Below are positions 49,101 to 57,441 of a DNA stretch of 64,000 bases, one piece after another. A model generated the notes under the pieces. That model was not told the origin of the DNA. It saw only the letters and a list, made by a program, of their open reading frames with translations, and made no database searches. A program made the translations under genes and the position numbers. The first letter of the stretch is position 1; each line of letters starts with the position of its first letter. This DNA is from Porpolomopsis calyptriformis (taxonomy: Eukaryota > Basidiomycota > Agaricomycetes > Agaricales > Hygrophoraceae), in the NCBI GenBank assembly GCA_951640195.1, contig OX621175.1:372001-436000 (forward strand). Direction: 5' to 3'.

Positions 49101-49222
49101 ATGGTTCGCAGTCCCCTTTCGTTTGACTGGCCATCAGAGAATGGTTCGCAGTCCCCCCCCTATTGTTTGACTGGCCATCAGTGTATGGTTCACAGTCCCC
49201 TATCGTTTGACTGACTATCTAT
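49101..49222 (+). repeat. Three tandem units of about 40 bp in element 5
   Basis: Units start ATGGTTCGCAGTCCCC at 49101 and 49141 and ATGGTTCACAGTCCCC at 49185, each followed by GTTTGACTGRCYATC. The repeat is imperfect and lies near the 3' end of the internal region. No coding role is seen. Confidence 0.8.
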
Positions 49223-49305
49223 CAAAGTTTCTTTTGTATATGGATTTCTTCATTTGTATTTTGTATTGATGACTGAGGACAGTCATTATTTCAGTCCAGA
49301 GGAGA

Positions 49306-49481
49306 TGATATGACCCATTGGTCCTTTGGACTCCGATTCATGATTTGTATGTGTTGATATTGATAGTGACTAGTTACAGTAGATGTGACATGTAACAAGA
49401 GGAAGAAGCCTTTGTATGCAACCACCACATTCCCTCTGCACTTGCACTTCTGGAGGGCTCAGGCCCAGCCCAGTCATATCA
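49306..49481 (+). repeat. Short 3' LTR of element 5
   Basis: It begins TGATATGACCCATTGGTCC immediately after the purine tract AGAGGAGA and ends AGTCATATCA before the ccgc copy. Only the first 20 or so bases clearly match the 5' LTR, and the length is 176 against 573 bp. Confidence 0.65.
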
Positions 49482-49814
49482 CCGCGCCCTCATTTTCTGA
49501 ATACTAGAAGACTATTGAGCCATTGAAGGCTTGACACAACAAGAGCTTGCAATGAGGGAGACCCTCATTGAGTATGGGAGATTGGTCAAACACCCCATTG
49601 ACCTCGACTTAGAATACCCAGATGACGATGACAGTGTCACTGCTATTCCCTCCCCCACCCAGCCAACTTTGGAAGTCAATCCCATTGATTCCCTCTCAGT
49701 GGCCATTGAGGCCCCCACCACTGAGGAAATCCAGACTCAGGCCTCAGAGAATGAAATGACCGATATTGCCCAAGTTTAAAATTCAGGTTGAATTTCCTGA
49801 AAAGCGAGGTGTAT

Positions 49815-50224
49815 GTCATGGATCTAATTTTTCATTCTCTCTCTATGTTTGTCATTGTAGTTTAGTTAGACTCATCTTATCTTGCTTGGGATTCCCCACA
49901 ATTATGCTATAGGATTCCCCATAGCCTTATCTTTTTTATTTACCCAAAGTAGGATACATTTCATTTCCGACTACTTATGTTTCATCTCTTCACATGCTCC
50001 GCATCTTATCATGCTTATCTTTTATCTGCCGCATGTATTCCTCATTGTAACACTGACTCATCCACAGCAGCATAGTCAGTATATAAACCCCTAGTTAGTC
50101 ATACTCAGACCTTAAGTCTGATTCCTCATTAGACACCCCAATAACTAGGACTTGAGACCATCATTATCATCTTGGACAGAGCACCCAGAAGTAAAACTGT
50201 CTTGACAGCAGCCAGTTTATAACA
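49815..50224 (+). repeat. 3' LTR of Gypsy element 2
   Basis: Partner of 11276-11684. It starts TGTCATGG after GAAAAGCGAGGTGTA, which parallels the tract before the 3' LTR of element 1, and ends TTTATAACA before atggt. Confidence 0.9.
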
Positions 50225-50229
50225 ATGGT

Positions 50230-50541
50230 CTATTGGAAAAGATTTTGGCATGTCCACTTGGGGATGAAAAGGTTTAGAAGGAATTTGGTGGTCAGGTCCA
50301 GGTCCTCGCTCTCATCACTCTATGCAACACAAACAGCAAGAACGCAGCCCTTGATTTGATGCACTATAACCATTACGCCGCATTATTCATAACTGATATA
50401 TGAAACATCAAGGCAGTTGTTGGGTGGGTGTTCACACAGAAAAGATGGGGTATCATTGATCATGGCAATAGACTTGCACCAATTATCTTTGCTGATGAGC
50501 TCCATGAGGAGTCTACCATGTCTTCTGATAAGGCTGAGTAA
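50230..50541 (+). pseudogene. Plavaka transposase, C-terminal block
   Basis: It continues the frame cut at 11275: after YG (spanning the junction) it reads LLEKILACPLGDEK, QVQVLALITLCNTNSKNAA, KAVVGWVFTQKRWGIIDHG and ends SSDKAE-stop at 50539-50541. The VGRV...WGIID pattern is, to my knowledge, typical of the C-terminus of these transposases. Two internal stops. Confidence 0.7.
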
Positions 50542-50599
50542 CTAGTTTTATTTGTTTGTGCTACTCATATAACATGTCTGTGCCTTGTCTTGAGGGCCT

Positions 50600-50960
50600 A
50601 AACTGCCATGGTCTATGTCATAAACAGCGGTTTGAACTGATCCTAACCACTAGTTTTTATTCATTGACTGAAACCAGCGGCTTACAAAAAAAACAGTGGT
50701 TCAAACCGCTGATCATAGCCACTGTCTTTTATTCAGCAGGTAAACACACTTGCAAGTAGTGGGTTGAACACCCACTGAAAACTCATTGATTTGAAATCAG
50801 CAGGTAGAGCTGTGAATCATGTAGCAGCTAGTGATTGAGCTGCTACTTATCATCAGTCTGACTTCCCACAGTGATTGACTTTACTACCAATAGTGCTTAG
50901 GTGCTGAGTGCTGGTTGAACTGCTGGTGCAGCATAATTTCCATCTAACTAGGTCCTGTCA
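50600..50960 (+). repeat. Palindrome-rich stretch, probable subterminal region of the Plavaka element
   Basis: A perfect 13-bp inverted repeat CAGCGGTTTGAAC (50625-50637) / GTTCAAACCGCTG (50699-50711), plus several more copies of CAGYGGTT and AACCRCTG cores and of AGCAGGT/CTGCT motifs. CACTA-type transposons carry such subterminal motifs as transposase sites; assignment to Plavaka is inference. No gene is seen from here to 51152. Confidence 0.5.
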
Positions 50961-51152
50961 ATGTATCTAACTTTTGATCTAATTAGGTACAAAAGGGGAA
51001 ATGGTCAGGTGCTTTTCATTCTATGCAAACGTTCCAGAGAGTCCAAAATATGCAGGTATACTACTGTACTCATAACGCAGAATGTCCAACGCCTGGGGAG
51101 GCAAATATTAGCTGGACCAGCGATGTGAACGGACGCGGTGGAAACACATGGC

Positions 51153-52665
51153 TCAAGAGGTTAATAACCCTAAAACAAGTAAAACTGATGCAAAGGATAT
51201 AGTTACGACAGCTCTGGAGCTTGGTATGTCGTCATTGGTGGAACCCGATGGGTTCGGCGTTTTGCCCGTGGCCGAAGAACTCCCTGTAGCCGAACCGGTA
51301 TGGGTGGTGCTCGACACTGGTGCGATATTTGCAAGCGAAGCAACTTTGGACCATGTGGCTGCTTGATCAGTGCTGGCATTACCACTCCCTTCTAGGTACG
51401 GAAGATAGGACACGATCCCGCCACTAGAAAGCTGGACCAACGAAGTGATACCAGCAAAGTACGTAGCTTGGGGGTCCTTTATGGTTGGACCAGCCAGTTG
51501 CTGGGTAGTGTTTGTCTGACAAGAAACATATATGATGAGTTGAGAAGCTAAATCATTCAACAACATACATACCTCGACGTTGACCACATAGGTTGCTGAT
51601 CCGTCATCTGGTATAAAGGCAAACTCTTGTTGTACCTAATGATCAATCGTTAGAGATGGTATGAGTTGATGTGGCGGGATGAACTGACACCAGTGGGTTG
51701 GAAGAAAGAGGTCGCTTGGCCATGGGTAGCTGGAAAAGCACCGCCAGTCGGTAACGGGTATGCTTGCGGTTGTGGCTGGAAAAAAGAGACTGAAATAAAG
51801 TAGGATTAATTGAGGGGTGATAGTAAGTGATGATAAATGCACAATGAATAACGAAGATGTCTGCGCTTCCTGCAGGTACTCCGGGAACATCGAGGAAGTG
51901 AATGTGGTTTTGAGCGAGCGCCATGACGGGGGCATACCCGCCAGTGGTGAATGGGGGCTTTTGAACATCGACCCAGGCCAGAGCCGACCCACTCGCGGCT
52001 GTAAGTGAGCCCATGTTGAGAAAGTAGAGTTCACCACCGGAGAGCGCGTCTGGACGATGGTGCAAATGAATTATCAGTGATAGGATGTAAAAAAATATAC
52101 GTACAAAATACGTTGGTATCGTGGTCCAAGATGGCGTTAAACGAGGCAGGATTGAAGGAGCCTGTTGTTACGGATTGGGCGGTCCATGATTTTGTACCAA
52201 CGTCGTATATATACACCGAAGAGGGGTTGGCAGAATCGGCTCCCATGACATAGATCGCATTGTAGAACTGAGAGGAGAGAGAATGGGAATAAAAACAAGG
52301 GCATTGATATTCAAATGAGAACTGACTTGGGATAGGTAACATGTGGTGTTGGAGCCATCGAATGGTCTGCAGGAAATGTGTTAGGGTGGCTTGCTCATAC
52401 AGAAAAAGTGACGTGACTCACGGGCGTCCTGAAGCGGTTATGTCTGAAGCAGGCGAGGCTGAAAGGGAATGAGATAATGAAATGATAGTGATTAACTTGG
52501 CCAACCGCTTGTCCAGGTGTCTTGGGTGCCCGCCGACCAATCTTTGCCGCCAAGACCAAAGGCTAGGAGATTGAAGCTGGGATCAAATGCGATGCATGGG
52601 GATGCAGAGACAAAGCTAGAAGAAAACAAGACAAAAAGAGAGACGATGGCAAGTAGACAAGCCAT
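51153..52665 (-). CDS. Predicted secreted GPI-anchored protein, kelch/galactose-oxidase-like
   Basis: Eight exons: 52665-52506, 52458-52422, 52366-52327, 52267-52105, 52049-51843, 51789-51689, 51635-51573, 51515-51153. Seven introns of 47-59 bp, all GT-AG, give 377 residues with no stop. Residues 1 to about 22 (MACLLAIVSLFVLFSSSFVSAS) are a signal peptide. The body has beta-propeller-like blades (AIYVMGADSANPSSVYIYDVGTKSW, SFNAILDHDTNVFYALSGGELYFLN). It ends in a Ser/Thr-rich stalk and a hydrophobic tail (AVVTISFASVLLVLGLLTS), the pattern of a GPI signal. It probably acts at the cell surface or wall; substrate and catalytic residues are not evident. It shares a 485-bp divergent promoter region with uS8m. 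The family name is from overall look, not a search. Confidence 0.8.
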
Positions 52666-53150
52666 TATTTTGGACGGAAACGAGTCTGATGTGAGTAAAA
52701 ACGGAGGAAAAAAAAAAGGTAAACCACGTGATCGTATTTTTTTTTTTTTTTTTTTTTTTGTATTCAGCATTTGTATACCGCAACAAGCAAACGTACGTGC
52801 TAAGACGCGGTGGCTAGTTATCTACGACTAGCCCTGCTACTTTATTTATAAACGTATGAGGGGGTAGACCCTGGGGCTTTGGGTGACACAGTGAGTTTCG
52901 AGAGTTTGGGGGTTACGTTGGGGGTTAAGCGTAGCCTAAGAGACGGTGACCACAACAACACAAGGAAAAGAATAGAGACGGCTCGCTATACGAGGCTGGC
53001 TGGCGGGGCGACGAGGTGCTGTCGGCTTGTTTGAGATGGTTTTCCATCCCCTCTTGCCCAGGTTTTCGCCGTGGGAAAACCCAACCCACCCCAACCCAGA
53101 TGGTGGTTTGAGTTCAAGAGGCACCTGCACGTGATCGTATTCATCAATTA
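52666..53150. promoter_or_regulatory. Divergent promoter region with a repeated CACGTGATCGTATT motif
   Basis: This gap separates the start codons of the secreted-protein gene (minus) and uS8m (plus). The 14-mer CACGTGATCGTATT occurs twice in the same direction, at 52725-52738 and 53128-53141, the second just 9 bases before the uS8m ATG. CACGTG is the core of bHLH (Cbf1-like) sites. A run of 23 T (52737-52759) adjoins the first copy, a typical nucleosome-free poly(dA:dT) feature. Confidence 0.55.
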
Positions 53151-53615
53151 ATGCCTCTTCCACACGACCTTTGTGCTCGATTACAGAATGCGTTCCGAGC
53201 AAGACACCATCGAATATCCGTCGAACACACAACCCAGAATCTCGGCATTCTTTCCATCCTACTTCGCGCAGGCTTTTTATCAAGCATCACTCGCGGAACC
53301 GTGGAACACCCCTCACCAACTGACTTTGGCGATGCCAACGAAGCGCGACGTCGAATTTGGGCTGACCTCAAGTACCGCGATGACAGGCCCGTTTTACAGA
53401 ATATGTCGCTCGTAAGCCTTCCCAGCCGGCGTATATTCATGAATCTCGATGAGATTCGGCGTATCTGTTCGGGGAGGCGGGCACAAACTGTGAAGCCATT
53501 GGGTATGGGTGAGATTGCGATTGTACGAACCAAGAGTAAGGATCACGAATGGCTGGAACTGCGAGAGGCGATACAGATGAAACTGGATGGGGAGATTATC
53601 TGTCGAGCCCGATGA
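53151..53615 (+). CDS. Mitochondrial small ribosomal subunit protein uS8m
   Basis: Single-exon ORF of 154 residues, close to the 155 of yeast Mrps8. It starts MPLPHDLCARLQNAFRARHHR, matching the N-terminal helix of S8 proteins, continues with SILLRAGFLSSITRG and ADLKYRDDRPVLQNMSLVSLPSRRIFM, and ends in the conserved S8 C-terminus (GMGEIAIVRT...EAIQMKLDGEIICRAR). S8 binds the central domain of the small-subunit rRNA and helps assembly of the platform. No cleavable mitochondrial presequence stands out, which is usual for this protein in fungi. It is convergent with SIN1 (203 bp apart). Confidence 0.9.
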   Translation: MPLPHDLCARLQNAFRARHHRISVEHTTQNLGILSILLRAGFLSSITRGTVEHPSPTDFGDANEARRRIWADLKYRDDRPVLQNMSLVSLPSRRIFMNLDEIRRICSGRRAQTVKPLGMGEIAIVRTKSKDHEWLELREAIQMKLDGEIICRAR

Positions 53616-53817
53616 GTTACCACGTGAGTAATGAATTCAATCCGCTCGCACCCTTCTCATTAGGATGGTCAGAACAAAACTTGGTATACTGTACACGATC
53701 CTTCGTGAAATGACACGGCCATCGGCAGTCCGAATTATCTACTCCTCACTACCAGGCTTTACGCGTGTCCAAACTGGACGATATGCTCCTACTGATACCT
53801 GCCCAAGTTCAATGTAT

Positions 53818-56800
53818 CTACAGTGCAAGGTTTCCTGGCTCGTACTGCCTGCTCCGTCGTGACTTGTTCCCTGTGTTTGATCGCTCGACCGCTGCTTTGA
53901 GATTTCGGATAGTTTGCACAATTTCGTCTAAATAAGTCAAATTTGAGATTGGTGTCGAAAGAACAAGGACGAGATCCACATACTGGCTAGTTTAGGGCTT
54001 TCGGCCTCAAAGTCATACCGCTTATTTCCCCTATCCCGGTTCACGACAAGCTTAAAGATTGATGGAGACTTAGTGGATTGTTGACAGCCAGCGATGCACT
54101 TTATGTCGTAGGATGAAGTCTTTCCGTTGTCAAAGACGGCCTTGGCTTTGTTAGTCGAGGGCATGATCTGGATTCAAGTCAAAATAAGTATAATTCCAAG
54201 ACTTCACAGAATTGGTCCGAACATGAATATATACGCCGTCGATAGCCAGTATGCGTTCCTGACGAGTTACGAGCATAGGCATTTTTCGATATACAACATA
54301 TTTCTGCAGTATGGTCAAACATTATCTTACTAAAATGAGATCGAGACGTACTTTGTATGCAGCTGTGTAGTCCAGTGCAGAAGACTGGATTTCTGGAACT
54401 TCCGACATGCGCTTAAAGATTGACGCTGAAGGTGAAAGTGCATAAGATCCTTAACGAAAGAAAGAACAATTTTACCATTCGGGTCAGTGGTCTTTTGCGT
54501 GCCCTTGACAACATCGATGCCGAATTGAGGAAGCATTGACCGCTTGATGAGGACTAACTCCTTCTGCCCTTGCAAACTGGCCACGGTGCGATCCAGAGGG
54601 ATGAGAAGACTCATATCATCGAGAACTAACGCATAGTCTTTCGGATCAGGAAGCTTGCGTTTTCGACAAACCAATTCCAAGGCCTCCTGCATGTACATTC
54701 CTGCAGAACTACGGGACGAATTTCAATAGCATCAAATCATCTGTTACAAAGGTAAGAGTACGCACACTGGGATCGTTGTCGATATGTGTACTGCGTCAGC
54801 GGTATCCGCCACTCGTATCCGAAGAAATATTTGTGGGCCATGACTCGAAGATGGCCCTATAGATGTCGACAACGGAACCGACCCTAGCGTCGAACTAAAT
54901 CCACTACTTGTCCCTGGGGCTATAGGAGGTAGAGTCAGCCCAGCGGGGACAGACCGTTCCGGTTTCTTGGAAGACACAGTCCTCGATGGGCGGCGCTGGA
55001 TTTTGCTCTCGATGATTTGGTTTTGTTGGACTAGAGTTAAGATTGAGCGTGGGTCAATAATCGGTTAGTGAGAAGAGTCTACCTTGAGCAGGTGAGGCTT
55101 CCAGAACAGCGTAGGCGTCAAAGTTGAACTTAGCTATCTTGCCAGTGCGATCGGGTGCTATAGAGGGCAAATGTCAGAAATCTGAAACGAAATGGGTCAT
55201 AAACTCACGAGGAAATTCATCATCCACTTCTCCATCCTCTTCTGCAATTCTCATAATCCACCCAATGGCAGAGAGCTTCGTCCCCCAATTGGGGTCGTCT
55301 TCCCCTTTCAGCCCGTGGTCTAACTTTGGCAGCCAGCCTGCTTCCCAATAGCTCCAAAGCGCAAATCCAATAACCTCCTCTACGGAAGCATCCTTTCTTA
55401 CGTTGAGATCCATTGCCTTCCCCACCGGCTGGCGTGCATGAGGAAAATAGACTTGCACGTTAATAGACGCGGCTTCTGCTCGACCTGAGATAGCGGCATA
55501 GTTTTCGGCGAATGGATTTGAAGAAGGACTTGAAGAGGCCATCATAGCGGTAAGAGCTGACTGCCGCGGATGAATCGGTAAGACTTTCCGACGCGAGAAG
55601 GTTATCTCCGATGCAGCGACCGTCGCAGCAGATGGTTGAACGTGTGCTTTTGAACGTCCGTCAGATTTGCGAGGGGCTGGAGCAGACTGATCGGTTTTGG
55701 TATTCGTGGTAACGATCTCGAAATAAGACTCGGCTGGTTTTTCTGCCGGGCGTTTGGACGCAGCGGGATTTTTGGGCTCTCCATCATTTCGTCCCTCACT
55801 CACGGGGCTGAGCCTGAAACGAGTGCGCGCGTTATTGCTGGTGTGTAAGGAAGATGCCACGGCAGACGAGTTTGATGTTGAGATTGTCGAATTGATCCCA
55901 GATAAAACAGATTGAGCGTCAGATGCGCTTCCTGAGTTTGCACCAGGTATACGAGTGGCCGCAAAGTCACTGAGGTAATTTGTGAGAATCTTGACAAAAA
56001 TAACGTGTACGTGCTCACGGGTCAAATTCATCATCGCCACTATCGTTACCGCCGACAATCTCCTCGAAATCCTCCTCCTCCTCCTCCATCATTATCTCTT
56101 CGGAAGAAGACGATGACTCGGCGTTAGAGACAGTAACCCGCTGTGGGGATGAATTAGGCGCCCCTGGACCTCGACGAGCCAGCATACGCATCCGTCGTCT
56201 GGCTTCCATCTCGGCGGAACCTTTAAATCGCGGTATGAACTGTACAACCTTGGCTGAACCCTCTGCACCGGCGGTCGAACTCTGGTCCTGCCCATTAACA
56301 ACAGGCTGAGACAGCACAGAGCTTTTACCCCTTTCAACCTCGGGAACATTGATCCAAGTTTCGGCATCCCGCTCTCCAACTAGAGATTCAGAGGAAGTGA
56401 CAACGTTTATAGATGGATCATTCGTTAAAGCGTTGTCAGAAATGACATTCTTGACATGCTCCTGACGGGGCGTGCCGGAGGAGCGTTTGAGAGCAGAAGA
56501 ACGTTTAGCAGAGACGCGTAAACCCATGCCACCTGATTTTGACCCCATGATAGTCTGCGTGTATTTGAGACCGGAGGCACCAGGAAAGCCAGATGGATGA
56601 GCGCTGTCGTCATCGCTGAGCTGAGGACTTGAAGGCATAGCTAGTTCTGGCCATTTATTAACATCCGCCAGGGAAGCGGCCAAAATGTATGGATTGGAAT
56701 TGTAGGAAGAGCTCAAAGATATGAGTCGTGCAGCATATGGATCTTCAACATTGCGAAGATACGATAGCCGTAGTCTGTGGATTAAGAAACTGGAGACGGA

Positions 56801-56868
56801 ACCAGTGTCACACCATAAAGTTTAATCGCAAGGTCAGGAACATACTTTGGGTCGCTCAACAGTGACAT
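53818..56868 (-). CDS. SIN1/AVO1-type subunit of TOR complex 2
   Basis: Ten exons: 56868-56846, 56774-56019, 55969-55210 (last base 55209), 55157-55083, 55030-54766, 54708-54476, 54425-54352, 54303-54223, 54167-53984, 53927-53818; introns 48-71 bp; 853 residues, no stop. The N-terminal part carries FIPRFKGSAEMEARRRMRM (about 187-207) and an acidic stretch (about 228-245). The CRIM domain spans about 405-545 (INVQVYFPHARQ...WSYWEAGWLPKLDHG...GWIMRI). A Ras-binding-like domain follows (about 600-705, MYMQEALELVCRKRKLPDPKDYAL...IPLDRTVASLQG), then a PH domain (about 722-840, KKYVVYRKMPMLVTRQERILAIDGVYI). Known role of the family: CRIM recruits AGC kinases to TORC2, and PH binds membrane lipids. 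The intron after GVYIH uses a weak donor (GTTCGG) but is needed for frame. Confidence 0.92.
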
Positions 56869-57044
56869 CGATCAGCTCGAGTGCAAGCGCCCTTGAAACT
56901 TGAAACCTGAAATATGAAGCTTGAAGCTCGAAGCGCCGAATTTGAGCGAGGACGGTAGCGGGGGTGGGGTACTATACACGTGACCTTCCCTTTGTTTGTG
57001 TTTGGTGCCCGTCTCGATCGGTCAGATATCGTCCGCTCAAAAGG

Positions 57045-57194
57045 ATGAAGGGACTCCAATCTGTAACACCAGATGACGACCCGGTCGATATGAAGCCCGA
57101 TGATAAACTGGAACTACAGCTGAAGAACGATTCCGCAAGGTTATCCAATCACCGCGGAGGTTTTGCTAGGGGACACCACTCCAGATGGGGTTGA
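57045..57194 (+). CDS. Possible 49-residue protein between SIN1 and MSH2
   Basis: An ORF starting MKGLQSVTPDDDPVDMKPDDK and ending RGGFARGHHSRWG in the gap between the divergent genes. It has an acidic first half and a basic Gly/Arg/His end. A CACGTG box lies at 56977-56982, 63 bp upstream. It could be a small gene, an upstream exon or ORF of MSH2 mRNA, or chance; I recognise no family. Confidence 0.25.
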   Translation: MKGLQSVTPDDDPVDMKPDDKLELQLKNDSARLSNHRGGFARGHHSRWG

Positions 57195-57441
57195 GCGAGA
57201 ATCGGCTGCTTGTTTAAGGCTGGCGTGAATCGCGAGAATCGCCTCGCCACTACCAAGGCAAACTCACCCTTCAATATATTATTATCCACGCGCTGGACAA
57301 GCTAATGCAGCTACTTGAACACAAATTTTATTCACATTCTACAGTTCTCATCTACTTTTTTATTTATTTGATGTATGGGACCACTTCTCACAATATTCTT
57401 CGCGAGCCACCGCTTACTGAATCTACCGTACCACGCTGACA

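Larger units (their letters stand above)
47274..49481 (+). mobile_element. Element 5: non-coding LTR element (LARD-like) in the accessory ORF of element 2
   Basis: A 573-bp 5' LTR (47274-47846), a primer site (47850-47866), about 1.46 kb of pyrimidine-rich internal sequence, a purine tract (49298-49305) and a short 3' LTR (49306-49481) lie between perfect 4-bp copies ccgc (47270-47273, 49482-49485). I find no gag or pol similarity in the internal part. It shares primer site and 4-bp duplications with element 3, so it could have moved with proteins of an element 3-type relative. The two LTRs agree only near their ends. Confidence 0.75.
46851..49779 (+). pseudogene. Accessory post-pol ORF of element 2, split by element 5
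   Basis: Exonic pieces 46851-47273 and 49486-49779 join in one frame after removing element 5 and one ccgc copy, giving 239 codons with four TGA stops. It starts MPTTDTPQPE, carries a coiled-coil-like stretch (SLRQWNRNLQVELTAMKAEL and HIIFWKDSHDTLECK), and after the insertion TQQELAMRETLIEYGRLVKHPIDLD with an acidic C-terminus. It occupies the same place as the ORF in element 1 and shares its MPT start and coiled coil. The function is unknown. Confidence 0.6.
11276..50224 (+). mobile_element. Gypsy element 2 (chromovirus), host of four later insertions
   Basis: LTRs at 11276-11684 and 49815-50224 start TGTCA and end ATAACA. They are flanked by a perfect 5-bp target duplication, atggt (11271-11275 and 50225-50229). 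After subtracting nested element 3, a solo LTR, element 6 and element 5, about 7.4 kb of own sequence remains, close to element 1. Order: LTR, leader with hairpins, gag, protease, RT, RNase H, [element 3], integrase, [solo LTR], integrase C-terminus, [element 6], chromodomain, accessory ORF [element 5 inside], polypurine-like tract, LTR. Each nested insertion can be removed in frame. Stops are frequent, so the element is dead. It is in the same family as element 1. Confidence 0.9.
1273..50950 (+). mobile_element. Plavaka-like (CACTA superfamily) DNA transposon remnant, split by two Gypsy elements
   Basis: Three blocks of one transposase gene lie in the same orientation and read on into each other once the nested elements are removed: 1273-2134, 9445-11270 and 50230-50541. 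Gypsy element 1 splits the first two blocks and Gypsy element 2 the last two. Own sequence is about 3.5 kb. The transposase carries the block order known for fungal Plavaka/CACTA-like proteins (Cys-rich CPxC zinc motifs, GIIPGP..PKDLDSFL, KGHNAxCPCC, WDWMHLLLENV, LWTGQFKGLD, a C-terminal WGIID segment). The terminal inverted repeats were not found, so both outer borders are approximate; the right border is placed after the palindrome-rich stretch ending near 50950. Confidence 0.75.

Noticed and set aside
49101..49222. CRISPR-like array
   Set aside because: Only three imperfect, directly abutting units without spacers, in a eukaryotic retroelement.
55174..55209. Exon 3 of SIN1 read through to the stop at 55174
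   Set aside because: The tail REFMTHFVSDF is intron sequence; splicing at GTGAGT (55208) to 55157 continues the CRIM domain in frame.
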